A stretch of 64,000 bases of DNA. Origin: Pseudomonas sp. Irchel 3A7 (GTDB lineage Bacteria; Pseudomonadota; Gammaproteobacteria; Pseudomonadales; Pseudomonadaceae). The notes under the pieces were generated by a model. That model saw nothing but the letters and a program-made list of their open reading frames with translations. It ran no database searches and was not told the origin of the DNA. The position numbers were made by a program, and so were the translations under genes. Numbering within the stretch: position 1 is the first letter of the stretch; each line of letters opens with the position of its first letter. Positions 8,447 to 19,955 of this stretch are shown in pieces. Location of the stretch: NCBI RefSeq assembly GCF_900187565.1, contig NZ_FYED01000002.1, forward strand, positions 114,771-178,770, read 5' to 3'.

Positions 8447-8521
8447 CCCTTCGCGAGCAGGCTCGCTCCCACAGTTGAAATGCATTCCATTGTGGGAGCG
8501 AGCCTGCTCGCGAAGGCGGCG
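8447..8521. repeat. REP inverted pair, tail-to-tail order
   Basis: Here the arm order is reversed: ttcgcgagcaggctcgctcc comes first, then tgtgggagcgagcctgctcg about 30 bases on, between two convergent genes. A natural bidirectional stem-loop. Confidence 0.85.
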
Positions 8522-8527
8522 GCATGA

Positions 8528-9319
8528 TCACCAGGACAATCCTGCCTGACGCGGCTGCAACACCAACGCAAACAACTCCCCATGCCCGTTCACATTGAGC
8601 TTGTGATAGAGGTTGCGCCGATGGACCTTCACCGTCTCCGGGGAAATACCCATCTGCTGGGCGATGGCCTTGCTGGAGAAGCCCTGGAGAATCAGCCGTG
8701 CGGTTTCGATTTCGCGGGCTGACAGGCGTGCGTCGAAGCGGTCGAGCAGGGTTGCCAGGTCGCCGGCCGCAGGTTCGGCAACCGGACCTTCCGGCGGCAG
8801 CAGTTGCAGGTGTCGACGCATGGCGGCCAGCACCCAGTCGCGCACGCACAGCAGACGGCCCTGCTCTTCAAGGCTGAAGCGGGTCGAGCGTCCCAGGGAC
8901 AGGCCGAGCACGGCGCCATCGAGGTTAACCATGAACTGCAACTCGTCACCGCCGACCACCGAGCGGAAGTAGCTGAGGTAGTACTCGCTTTGCTGGAACT
9001 GGTCGGGCGCCACCGAGTCGAGGCTGTGCAAGCCGTCGGCGATGCCGGCGCACACGGCCAGGTAGAACGGATCGAGCAGGTACATGCCGGCGCTGTAATC
9101 GGCCAGTTCCTCGTGCTCGTCGCCGCTGCCTTTTGCGTCAAAATCGATCAGCAGGCGCGGCACCCGACCGGGCTGCATCACCGCGACCAGCGCATTGTCG
9201 AGCGGCACCAGCAGGCGCAGGGTGTCGACCAGCGCCCGCCAGAATCCGTCCTCGCCCAACGCACCGAACACCCGCGCCAGGCCCTGGTGCAGCGGCAACT
9301 CTTTCAACAACGCGTCCAC
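8528..9319 (-). CDS. LuxR-type transcriptional regulator
   Basis: A 263-residue regulator. The last ~65 residues are a LuxR/NarL-type helix-turn-helix ('LSAREIETARLILQGFSSKA', 'ISPETVKVHRRNLYHKLNV'). The N-terminal ~180 residues have no response-regulator receiver motif and may form a ligand-binding domain that I do not recognise. It is transcribed away from the binding-protein and peptidase genes at 9430-11831 with a 110-base shared promoter region, so it may control them. Ligand unknown. Confidence 0.85.
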   Translation of the reverse strand: MDALLKELPLHQGLARVFGALGEDGFWRALVDTLRLLVPLDNALVAVMQPGRVPRLLIDFDAKGSGDEHEELADYSAGMYLLDPFYLAVCAGIADGLHSLDSVAPDQFQQSEYYLSYFRSVVGGDELQFMVNLDGAVLGLSLGRSTRFSLEEQGRLLCVRDWVLAAMRRHLQLLPPEGPVAEPAAGDLATLLDRFDARLSAREIETARLILQGFSSKAIAQQMGISPETVKVHRRNLYHKLNVNGHGELFALVLQPRQAGLSW

Positions 9320-9429
9320 GCACTACCCCTTTCGAGTAACCCATGATGGGAATGGGTAACGGCCACCCCGGTCGATACGCTGCAAGCTCCTGAATATCAC
9401 CGGCCGCAGCAGGCCAGGAGTGCCGCATC

Positions 9430-10533
9430 ATGAGTGGTCACCGCTCGTATTTCAATCTGGGCCTGGGCGCCTGCCTGGCGGCCTCGCTGTCGGCGGTTGC
9501 TGCCGAAGTCCCGACCGTCCACGTGTACAACTGGTACGACTACATCGGTCCCGATACCCTGCAAGACTTCAAGCGTGACACCGGGATCCAGCCGGTCTAC
9601 GACACCTTCGACAGCGCCGAAGTGCTGGAAGGCAAACTGCTGACCAGCCGCAGCGGCTACGACGTGGTGGTGGCCAGCAACTTCAGCCTGCCGACGCTGA
9701 TCAAGGCCGGCGCGCTGGCGCCATTACCCCGGGCCCAAATGCCCGACTTCAAGAACATGGACACCGACCTGTTGGCGAAACTGGCCAACAACGATCCGGG
9801 CAACCAATACGCCGTGCCGTACCTGTGGGGGACCAACGGCATCGGCTACAACATCGACAAGGTGCGTGCCGTGCTCGGCGACAAGGCGCCGGTGGATTCC
9901 TGGGACCTGGTGCTCAAGGAAGAGAACCTGGCCAAACTCGGCGAATGCGGCGTGGCGATGCTCGACTCCCCTGCGGAAATGCTGCCCGTCGCCCTGCACT
10001 ACCTGGGCCTGCCACCCAACAGCACCCACCCCGAGGATTACAAGAAGGCCGAAGCGTTGCTGCTCAAGTTGCGCCCGCATATTGCCTACTTCAACTCGTC
10101 GAAATTCATCAGCGACCTGTCCAACGGCAACATCTGCGTGGCAGTGGGTTGGTCCGGGGCGATGCTGGAAGCCAAGACCACCGCCGAACAGGCGGGCAAC
10201 GGCGTGAAGATCGCCTACAGCCTGCCCAAGGAAGGCGCGCCGGTATGGTTCGACACGCTGGTGTTGCTCAAGGACGCACCGCATCCGCAGCAGGGCCTGG
10301 CCTTCATCGATTACCTGATGCGCGCCGAAGTCATCGCCCCGGTCAGTAACCACCTCAACTACCCCAACGGCAACCGCAATGCGACTGCGTTGGTGGCCGA
10401 AGCGACCCGGACCAATCCTGCCGTTTATCCATCGGCCGAAGCGCTGGCCACGTTGTTCACCTTGCAACCTTTGCCGCCGGCGACCGAGCGCGTGCGCACG
10501 CGGATCTGGAGCAAGGTCAAGAACGGACAGTAA
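9430..10533 (+). CDS. Polyamine-type ABC transporter substrate-binding protein (PotF-like)
   Basis: A 367-residue periplasmic binding protein with a signal peptide ending near 'AVAAE'. Family features: 'VHVYNWYDYIGPDTL', 'YDVVVASNFSLP', 'VPYLWGTNGIGYN' and the C-terminal 'FIDYLMRAEVIAPVSN', all as in PotF/SpuD. No ATPase or permease gene is adjacent, so it either serves a transporter encoded elsewhere or acts as an orphan sensor or binding protein. An intervening REP pair separates it from the peptidase downstream. The LuxR gene upstream is divergent. Confidence 0.88.
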   Translation: MSGHRSYFNLGLGACLAASLSAVAAEVPTVHVYNWYDYIGPDTLQDFKRDTGIQPVYDTFDSAEVLEGKLLTSRSGYDVVVASNFSLPTLIKAGALAPLPRAQMPDFKNMDTDLLAKLANNDPGNQYAVPYLWGTNGIGYNIDKVRAVLGDKAPVDSWDLVLKEENLAKLGECGVAMLDSPAEMLPVALHYLGLPPNSTHPEDYKKAEALLLKLRPHIAYFNSSKFISDLSNGNICVAVGWSGAMLEAKTTAEQAGNGVKIAYSLPKEGAPVWFDTLVLLKDAPHPQQGLAFIDYLMRAEVIAPVSNHLNYPNGNRNATALVAEATRTNPAVYPSAEALATLFTLQPLPPATERVRTRIWSKVKNGQ

Positions 10534-10552
10534 TCCACTCACTGCAAATCAC

Positions 10553-10644
10553 TTGTGGGAGCTAGCCTGCTCGCGAAAGCGATGTGTCAGGTAATACCTA
10601 TGTCGACTGGCACACCGTCTTCGCGAGCAGGCTCGCGCCCACAG
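10553..10644. repeat. REP/BIME inverted pair
   Basis: Facing arms tgtgggagctagcctgctcgcg and cgcgagcaggctcgcgcccaca, each with one base change from the common form, between the binding-protein and peptidase genes. Confidence 0.85.
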
Positions 10645-10700
10645 TTTTTGCGCCCAACCAGATAACTTTTTCCTGCCACGAATCGAAGATGAGAATCCCC

Positions 10701-11831
10701 ATGAAACCACGTGCCCGCGACCTGAACATTCAGTTTGGCCAACTGCAACCCGGCCCTCTCAACGCCATCACCGATGTACCCGGCGTGCGGGTCGGCCACA
10801 GCAATGTGCGAGGTCGTACCGCCCAGGGTCGTGACATCCTGACGGGTGTCACCGTAATCGAACCGCGTGCCGGTTCCACCAGCCAGCAGCCATGTTTTGC
10901 CGGTGTCCATGTACTCAACGGCAACGGTGATGCCACGGGGCTTGAGTGGATTCGCGAGGCTGGCCTGTTGACCAGCCCGATCGCTTTCACCAACACCCAC
11001 AGCCTCGGTGTGGTGCGTGATGCGCTGATCGTTGTGGACCGTGAGCAGCAACCGGATGACGGGCGGCTCTACTGGAACATGCCGGTGGTGCTGGAGACCT
11101 TCGACGGATTGCTCAACGACATCAACGGTTTCCACGTAAAGCCCGAACACGTGGCCGAAGCAGTGCGCACGGCGGTAGGCGGCCCGGTGGTCGAAGGCAA
11201 TGTGGGGGGTGGCAGCGGCATGATCTGCCACGAATTCAAGGGTGGCATTGGCACTGCGTCGCGGCGTTTGAACAGTGCCCAGGGCGGCTGGACCGTCGGC
11301 GCCATCGTCCAGGCCAACCATGGTATCCGCCATGAACTGCGTGTCGACGGTTACCCGGTCGGGCGTTACATGGAACAGGTCGACTCTCCGTTTCTCAAGG
11401 CTTCATTGCCACACCCGGGCATGGGTTCGATCGTGGTCTGCCTGGCCACCGATGCACCGTTGCTGCCGCATCAATGCACGCGCCTGGCACAACGCGCCAG
11501 CCTCGGCCTGGCCCGCACCGGCGGCGGTAATGAAGACCACAGCGGCGACATTTTCATCGCCTTCGCCACCGGCAACGCTCACGTGCCACCCGCTGCCTAT
11601 GAGAGCAAACGCGCGCCGACCACCGACCACCTGAGCATGGTCAATAACGATCACATCAGCGAATTGTTCCTGGCGGCCACCGAAGCCGTGGAGGAAGCGA
11701 TCATCAACGCCTTGCTCGCCGCCGAAACGACCGAAGGTAACGGGCATGGGGTACCGGGGCTAGACGCCGAGACACTGCTCAAGGCCTTGAATCAGGCGGG
11801 TTGGCCGGGTGAACAGCCTCGCAGAAGCTGA
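10701..11831 (+). CDS. P1-family aminopeptidase (DmpA/DAP-like)
   Basis: A 376-residue homologue of the self-processing L-aminopeptidase D-amidase/esterase DmpA. Key marks are 'NAITDVPGVRVGH' at the start, 'GNVGGGSGMICHEFKGG' in the middle and the cleavage site 'GMGSIVVCLATDAPL', where Gly242-Ser243 would be split to expose the catalytic Ser as the N-terminus of the beta chain. No signal peptide, so probably cytosolic. I chose the ATG at 10701; an ATG four codons upstream (10689) is an alternative. Substrates of the family are N-terminal amino acids of small peptides and amides; linkage to the polyamine-type binding protein is suggestive only. Confidence 0.88.
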   Translation: MKPRARDLNIQFGQLQPGPLNAITDVPGVRVGHSNVRGRTAQGRDILTGVTVIEPRAGSTSQQPCFAGVHVLNGNGDATGLEWIREAGLLTSPIAFTNTHSLGVVRDALIVVDREQQPDDGRLYWNMPVVLETFDGLLNDINGFHVKPEHVAEAVRTAVGGPVVEGNVGGGSGMICHEFKGGIGTASRRLNSAQGGWTVGAIVQANHGIRHELRVDGYPVGRYMEQVDSPFLKASLPHPGMGSIVVCLATDAPLLPHQCTRLAQRASLGLARTGGGNEDHSGDIFIAFATGNAHVPPAAYESKRAPTTDHLSMVNNDHISELFLAATEAVEEAIINALLAAETTEGNGHGVPGLDAETLLKALNQAGWPGEQPRRS

Positions 11832-11886
11832 CCGTTCTGGGGGGATTCGACTAGCGGTACTTGAGGGCGAACCCCCATCTTTCTAC

Positions 11887-12036
11887 GATGATTATGCGCA
11901 GCCGCTTGCTTGCTCAAGCCGTTGCGTAGGTGGTGAGTGCATTGAACCCCTATCAAGCTCACCGCCTGCTTCATGCGCATCTTGAGCCTCAATGGCTCCA
12001 CTTCCTCCCCATCAAAGAGCTTTGAGGCTCTTTTTT
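11887..12036 (+). ncRNA. Candidate structured small RNA or structured 3' UTR
   Basis: No gene is visible in 11832-12114, but this stretch folds neatly by eye: closing stem ATGCGCA (11894-11900) with TGCGCAT (11974-11980); inside it hairpins GCTTG/CAAGC (11904-11919) and GGTGAG/CTCACC (11932-11963); then GAGCC/GGCTC (11984-11998); then a terminator. The three-way junction plus terminator looks like an independent RNA. No promoter was identified and no known family is recognised, so it could also be the 3' UTR of the peptidase mRNA. Confidence 0.35.
12014..12036 (+). terminator. Rho-independent terminator
   Basis: AAAGAGC / GCTCTTT stem with loop TTTGAG and a run of six T. It ends the transcript of the peptidase gene or of the candidate RNA. 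Confidence 0.75.
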
Positions 12037-12062
12037 AACCTGCGCGAAATCCAGACACTTAA

Positions 12063-12085
12063 AAGCCCGGCACTTTCCCGGGCTT
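12063..12085 (-). terminator. Terminator for the TetR gene
   Basis: AAGCCCGG / CCGGGCTT stem with a seven-base loop. Read on the minus strand it is followed by TTTT, and it lies downstream of the minus-strand tetR-type gene. Confidence 0.55.
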
Positions 12086-12114
12086 CGCACTTTCCCGACA
12101 GCCATCCAAATCCC

Positions 12115-12208
12115 TTGTGGGAGCGAGCCTGCTCGCGAAGAGGCCTTCAGCTTCAATATCAATGTCGACTGACACACCGCTTTCGCGAGCAGGCTCGCTC
12201 CCACAGGG
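12115..12208. repeat. REP/BIME inverted pair
   Basis: Facing gtgggagcgagcctgctcgc arms about 50 bases apart, just past the 3' end of the TetR-type gene. Confidence 0.85.
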
Positions 12209-12211
12209 GGG

Positions 12212-12838
12212 TCATAAGGATTCAGGAGCAGCAACCGACCGCCATGCCGCCTCGGCCAGCATCTCCCGGTAGGCCTTCGGGCTCCCCTTGACCCGGCCCG
12301 ACAACCAGGCGCGGCAGTAGCTGTCGGCCTGGCCGATGATCAGCGACGGCATCAACTCGGCCGCAAAGCCCCCCAACTGATCCCGATGCGCCGGATCGGA
12401 CAGCCACTCCAACAGCATTTTGTTGCGCGCTTTGTTGCGGGTGGCCAGTTCGTCCTTGTGCGGCCCCTTGGTCACGGCAAATCGCGAGTGGTACTGGAAA
12501 CGTGCCCATTCGGGCTGGCTGTCGACCCAATCCACGTAGCTGTGCACCAGGGCGTATACACCCTCCTGAGTGCTGGCGGCATCGGCCATGTAGCTATCGC
12601 GCAGCCTGGCCTGGTCATCCAGCGCGGTGAAAAACAACGCGGCCACCAGGCCTTCCTTGTTGCCGAAATGATGGTAGATCGCGCCGACGCTGGTATCGCA
12701 TTGCGCGCGGATCATCTCGATGGTGGTCGCCTCGATCCCCTGTTCGTTGAACAGCTTGAGGGCGTTGCGAAAAATGTCGCGCTTAAGTTCGGCGCGGCGA
12801 CCGGGGTAGCAGCGCTCGAGTAAATCTGAAGTTTCCAT
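12212..12838 (-). CDS. TetR-family repressor
   Basis: A 208-residue regulator starting at the ATG at 12838. The N-terminal helix-turn-helix is typical: 'RDIFRNALKLFNEQGIEATT' followed by 'CDTSVGAIYHHFGNKEGL'. The C-terminal part is the variable ligand-binding domain. It is divergent from the thioesterase-fold gene at 13002, and the ~160 bases between them carry three identical-geometry palindromes, so it most likely represses that gene and itself. Ligand unknown; the partner suggests an acyl-CoA or similar. Confidence 0.88.
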   Translation of the reverse strand: METSDLLERCYPGRRAELKRDIFRNALKLFNEQGIEATTIEMIRAQCDTSVGAIYHHFGNKEGLVAALFFTALDDQARLRDSYMADAASTQEGVYALVHSYVDWVDSQPEWARFQYHSRFAVTKGPHKDELATRNKARNKMLLEWLSDPAHRDQLGGFAAELMPSLIIGQADSYCRAWLSGRVKGSPKAYREMLAEAAWRSVAAPESL

Positions 12839-12903
12839 ACTCAACACAGACCAAAAAAACGTGGGTAATGGCTGGCGGTTGCCAACGGACAAGTGGCGCT
12901 AGG

Positions 12904-12974
12904 TTGACAGATTTCCTACCGACAGAATACTGTTCTGTCACAGAACATTATTCTGTTACGGAACAATATTCCGT
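12904..12974. promoter_or_regulatory. Promoter with three in-phase 17-base operators
   Basis: Three palindromes of the same design (6-base arms, 5-base spacer) repeat every 18 bases: ACAGAA-N5-TTCTGT at 12922-12938 and 12940-12956, and ACGGAA-N5-TTCCGT at 12958-12974. A consensus -35 TTGACA at 12904-12909 precedes them, so site 1 would cover the -10 of a promoter reading toward 13002. This is the arrangement expected for repression by the adjacent TetR-family protein. Confidence 0.75.
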
Positions 12975-13001
12975 AAATCCATCATCCAGAGAGGCTTTTA
13001 C

Positions 13002-13442
13002 ATGAGTCAGTTCCTAACCATGTTCAACAGCGCAGGCCCGCAAGCGTTCAGCCAGATGGCCTGCAAGGTGGCGCCGTACTTCTCCACCATCAACCCGCTG
13101 GTCACGGACTTGCGCAAAGGCTCGGCCAGCGTGCAGGTGCCGTTCGCCCAGGAGATCACCAACCACTTGGGCACCGTTCACGCGATTGCGATGTGCAACG
13201 CCGCCGAACTGGCAGCCGGGATGATGACCGACGTGTCCATCCCCGCCGGCGCACGCTGGATTCCCAAGGGCATGACAGTCGAATACCTGGCCAAGGCCAA
13301 GAGTGATGTGACGGCGGTGGCTGACGGCGAGGCGGTGGACTGGACGACGGAAGGCGACAAAATCGTGCCGGTGGACATTCACGATGTTGAAGGCAAGAAG
13401 GTATTTACAGCGCGGATTACGATGAATGTGAAGCTGTCCTGA
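13002..13442 (+). CDS. Hotdog-fold thioesterase-like protein (DUF4442/PaaI-like)
   Basis: A 146-residue protein with an AGAGAGG ribosome site. 'NHLGTVHAIAMCNAAELAAG' is the helix of the hotdog fold where PaaI-type thioesterases carry their active-site residues, and the C-terminal strands 'KKVFTARITMNV' end the fold. The family hydrolyses acyl-CoA or related thioesters in the cytosol; the substrate is not predictable. Expression is probably controlled by the divergent TetR-type gene through the three operators upstream. Confidence 0.8.
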   Translation: MSQFLTMFNSAGPQAFSQMACKVAPYFSTINPLVTDLRKGSASVQVPFAQEITNHLGTVHAIAMCNAAELAAGMMTDVSIPAGARWIPKGMTVEYLAKAKSDVTAVADGEAVDWTTEGDKIVPVDIHDVEGKKVFTARITMNVKLS

Positions 13443-13459
13443 TTACAAACGCGGACCAA

Positions 13460-13551
13460 TGTAGGAGCGAGCCTGCTTGCGAAGGCTGTGTGTCAGGCAA
13501 TAAATCGCTCGTATGACACACCGCTTTCGCGAGCAGGCTCGCTCCCACAGT
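13460..13551. repeat. REP/BIME inverted pair
   Basis: Facing arms between convergent genes; the left arm has degenerate bases (gtaggagcgagcctgcttgc), the right arm is canonical. Confidence 0.85.
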
Positions 13552-13573
13552 TGACCGTGATTGCAGAAGGGAA

Positions 13574-14296
13574 TCAGACCAACCGCAACCGCGGCCCACT
13601 GACTGGCACCGCCCCTTCCCCCAACCGCTCGCGCACAAATTCATTGGCCTTGCGCGTCAGCTGGTCCAGGTGCCGATCCCGCTGTTTCTCCGCATCGAGC
13701 ATGGCCCGCTTGCCGTGTTTTTGCAGCAGATACGTATGGATCTGCCGCACTTCCAGCGAGCTGTAGATCGACGCCACGTCCAGCAGCGCCATCAAGCCAT
13801 CGCTGCCGTGGTCGCGGGTGTTCATCAGCACCTGGGTGGCGCGCGCGCCCACCACTTGAAAACCCATCGCCTCGAAATACGGCACCTTGGCCACTGCGCA
13901 GGTCAACTCGGCATGGGGATAACGACCGACCATTTCCCGCAACATCCGGCGCGCAACGCCCTGGCGCCGATGACCGGCGTGCACCGCCATGTAGGCCACG
14001 CCGCAAGCCTCGGGATCGTCCTTGACCGGCAGGTACAACAGGAAACCGATCACCTGTTCCGGGTCATCCAGATCCGTGGCAACGATCAACTCCACATCGA
14101 TCCCTTTCGCCCCGTTCAACGCCTCCAGATACAGGTGTACCTCATAACCGATCGCGTATTGGTAAACGTTGTACAGCAGGTTGCTCGGCGGTATCGCAAC
14201 CATGCTGATGTCGGTCAGGTTGTCGACCACCATCTGCAGGATCTGGCTGTTGATGTGCTCGGGGCACGGTGTTTTGAAATGGGTGATCTGGGGCAT
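13574..14296 (-). CDS. GNAT-family N-acetyltransferase
   Basis: A 240-residue protein from the ATG at 14296 ('MPQITHFKTPCPEH'). The acetyl-CoA binding core is visible as 'CGVAYMAVHAGHRRQGVARR' followed by 'YFEAMGFQVVGARATQVLM'. A basic, probably helical tail of about 60 residues follows ('LLQKHGKRAMLDAEKQRDRH'). The upstream frame continues without stop but has no good start. The acceptor is unknown; no operon partner. Confidence 0.82.
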   Translation of the reverse strand: MPQITHFKTPCPEHINSQILQMVVDNLTDISMVAIPPSNLLYNVYQYAIGYEVHLYLEALNGAKGIDVELIVATDLDDPEQVIGFLLYLPVKDDPEACGVAYMAVHAGHRRQGVARRMLREMVGRYPHAELTCAVAKVPYFEAMGFQVVGARATQVLMNTRDHGSDGLMALLDVASIYSSLEVRQIHTYLLQKHGKRAMLDAEKQRDRHLDQLTRKANEFVRERLGEGAVPVSGPRLRLV

Positions 14297-14697
14297 TGCG
14301 GGGGGATGACTCCGAGGGGGCGATGGCTGCCTATCATATCGCGCCGGGAGGTTTGCTCGTGCGTCCTGATTAACTGCAAAGAACTGATACAAATTAATTC
14401 GATAACGACTCTCAATGGCTTTAAAGCGGTCCTGAATCAGCAAACAACCACCCATGAATGGTGATAGTAACCCAATGAAATAAGAGCATTTCCCCCGCAA
14501 ATGAGGAATATCACCCACTGCTTACTGAATCAACCACGAAACAATTCGAAACAACTTGCTGATTAATCAGAACGTTATCTACCCCTGCCCGATGATGGCG
14601 CAACAGTTGCACCGCCGCTGGTACCGCAACGCAGTCGTCCCCTCTGCATCGGGGATGGCGGGTTTCGCCAATTTGGCACGTCTGCAGGGGAAACCAA
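14297..14697. other. Gene-free region upstream of the multicopper oxidase
   Basis: About 400 bases between divergent genes, more AT-rich in 14380-14580 than its flanks and so likely to hold both promoters. I see no gene or convincing operator. A CCCC...CGGGG inverted repeat around 14640-14656 is short and not assignable. Confidence 0.4.
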
Positions 14698-18117
<3,420 letters not shown>

Positions 18118-18119
18118 GG

Positions 18120-18410
18120 TCACCCCGACTGGCGCCCGGTTCCTGCAATGGGGATCGGGCGCCCTCCTGGAGGAAGCTGTCCAGAGGAGTTCCGATTGTC
18201 CTCTCGCCAACTTTTCAGCCAACGCTTGAGAAATTTCAACACATTCGGAGCGAGCAACAATAAGCATGAGTAAGTTAGTAAGAAACCTCCAAACACATAA
18301 GTAAAAACGATAAAAATTACGCGCACAATTACAACACCAAACAGACAGACAATCGAAATTAGCAAGGCCCACATTATTTCAAATAAATAGAACAGAAGCT
18401 TTTCACCCAT
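18120..18410 (-). CDS. Small hypothetical membrane protein
   Basis: A 96-residue reading frame with two hydrophobic segments (about 4-34 and 36-56), then a basic stretch 'KFLKRWLKSWRED'. The DNA is strikingly AT-rich compared with both neighbours. It runs divergently from the endolysin-like gene at 18593. The C-terminal ~20 residues overlap the hairpin that follows the oxidase gene, which weakens the case. If real it could be a holin-like or immunity-like partner of the peptidase; no family is recognised. Confidence 0.35.
   Translation of the reverse strand: MGEKLLFYLFEIMWALLISIVCLFGVVIVRVIFIVFTYVFGGFLLTYSCLLLLAPNVLKFLKRWLKSWREDNRNSSGQLPPGGRPIPIAGTGRQSG
18132..18164. terminator. Long hairpin after the multicopper oxidase
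   Basis: GGCGCCCGGTTCC and GGGATCGGGCGCC pair over about 13 bases (two G-T pairs) around the loop TGCAATG, 14 bases past the stop. No T run on the plus strand, so termination there is likely but not certain. Confidence 0.5.
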
Positions 18411-18592
18411 CTAACTTATAAATAACAAACCCTTAACAACACCATAGTAGAATCCACTGTAAAGCCAGAATTACAAAATCCGTAACATCCATAAAACACT
18501 TACACTTAACACAACACCTATCGATTGGTTACTGATCAACAGAGCGACATCAAACGCTATTATTGATCTTTGATTGTTACTGGAGCACAAAC

Positions 18593-19198
18593 ATGGACAT
18601 TGAAAAACTGATCCGCTCTGTCCAGAAGGAGCTTGGCGTCGAGGTTGACGGCAAAGCCGGCCCGCAGACCTGGGCGGCCATCGCCAAGCGGTTGATACCC
18701 GATCAAGCACCGTCACTGGTGAGTACGGCGGTGACAGGGCTAGATGCCCGAAGCAAGAAAAACATCGAAACCTTGCTGCCGGAAGTCCAACCCTATGCCG
18801 TCGCACTCATTCAGAAAGCTGCACTCAACGGCATTCAAGCCAAAGTCATCAGCGGACATCGAACTTACGCCGAACAGGATGCACTCTACGCCAAGGGTCG
18901 TCCTGACAATGGCCCAAAAGTCACCAATGCCAAAGGTGGGCAATCCAACCATAATTTCGGTATTGCGTTTGACATCGGCATTTTTGAAGGCACCGCTTAC
19001 TTGGGCAGCTCACCCAAGTACAAAGCCCTCGGGTTACTCGGTATGGATCTGGGCCTGGACTGGGGTGGCAACTGGAAAAGTTTCAAGGACCAACCTCATT
19101 TTCAACTACGCCCTTCCTGGGCTAATGGAATGAACGAAAGAGAGATGCTGACCGAACTCAGAAAACGCAAATCGGAAGATCAAAAAGTCTTTGTATGA
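18593..19198 (+). CDS. Endolysin-like M15 peptidase with N-terminal peptidoglycan-binding domain
   Basis: A 201-residue protein starting at the ATG at 18593, with GGAG eight bases upstream. Residues 1-35 ('LIRSVQKELGVEVDGKAGPQ') form a short peptidoglycan-binding repeat; 65-175 form an M15/VanY-like metallopeptidase: 'SGHRTYAEQDALYAKGR', 'SNHNFGIAFDIG' and 'QPHFQL', giving zinc ligands His120, Asp127 and His169. This is the plan of phage L-alanyl-D-glutamate or D-Ala endopeptidases. There is no signal peptide, so it needs a holin, a secretion system or lysis to reach the wall. It lies in an AT-rich stretch between housekeeping-type genes. Confidence 0.85.
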   Translation: MDIEKLIRSVQKELGVEVDGKAGPQTWAAIAKRLIPDQAPSLVSTAVTGLDARSKKNIETLLPEVQPYAVALIQKAALNGIQAKVISGHRTYAEQDALYAKGRPDNGPKVTNAKGGQSNHNFGIAFDIGIFEGTAYLGSSPKYKALGLLGMDLGLDWGGNWKSFKDQPHFQLRPSWANGMNEREMLTELRKRKSEDQKVFV

Positions 19199-19237
19199 TG
19201 CCAAGTTGATTTGTCTGCATTGCAACGGCCGGCAACA

Positions 19238-19807
19238 TCAGCGCTGCGGCGCCACCATCCGGAACCGGATGTTGATGCCATCGGAGACCATCGTGTCGGC
19301 CCACTCACCGTCGCCGATCTTGAAGTCGCTGCGTTTGAGCACCAGTTCGCCGTCGAAAATGCCGATGGCGTTTTCCGCCTTCAGCAATACCGGTACCGTC
19401 ACCTCGCGGGTCAGTCCCCTGAGGGTGAGATTGCCAGTGATCCGGTAGCGGTTGTTGCCCAGGTCCTTGAACCGGGTCGACTCGAAAGTCGCCACCGGAT
19501 AACTGGCGGTGTCGAACCAGGCAGGTTTTTGCAATTCAGTACTGGCGTCTTCGCTGCCGGCATCGATGCTGTCGAGTTCGATGGTGAGTTTGGCGCGGGC
19601 CGCTTCGGGGTGACGGGTATCAAAATCGAGTTCGCCCTCGAACTTGCCGAAGGTGCCATACACCCTCGACCCCATTTGGTTGTAGGTGAAACTGATGGTG
19701 CTGGCGGTGGCGTTCACGTCGGTGTATTCGACGGCATGGGCACCGGGCAAAACGCCCGGCACAAGGATGACAGCCATCGCGATGAAACGTGAAAATCGAG
19801 AGTTCAT
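19238..19807 (-). CDS. YceI-family periplasmic protein
   Basis: A 189-residue exported protein; start at the ATG at 19807, preceded by GGAGAG. The signal peptide ends near 'GAHAVEY'. The lipocalin-like YceI pattern is clear: 'ASTISFTYNQMGSRVYGTFG', 'LDSIDAGSED', 'FDTASYPVATFES' and 'LTLRGLTREVTVPV'. The family binds isoprenoid or other hydrophobic molecules in the periplasm. No operon partner. Confidence 0.88.
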   Translation of the reverse strand: MNSRFSRFIAMAVILVPGVLPGAHAVEYTDVNATASTISFTYNQMGSRVYGTFGKFEGELDFDTRHPEAARAKLTIELDSIDAGSEDASTELQKPAWFDTASYPVATFESTRFKDLGNNRYRITGNLTLRGLTREVTVPVLLKAENAIGIFDGELVLKRSDFKIGDGEWADTMVSDGINIRFRMVAPQR

Positions 19808-19955
19808 GGGACTCTCCGGGGCCATGGCCCCTCATGGTTTGAGGTGTCGAACGCACGATGGACTAAAGCAAAGAACCGCCGTTTATTCCACCCCCGAACG
19901 GACTTGCGATTATCTGTAGCCGATTTCACTCGGTGACTGTCAATCCTGTCCAGGC

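Noticed and set aside
11792..12001. 69-residue minus-strand frame after the peptidase gene
   Set aside because: It overlaps the end of the peptidase gene, has no ribosome site or recognisable pattern, and conflicts with the stem-loops seen there.
14672..14690. TTGGCACG followed by TGCA just before the multicopper oxidase, like a sigma-54 promoter
   Set aside because: The gap between the two blocks is too short for a -24/-12 promoter and it would overlap the ribosome site.
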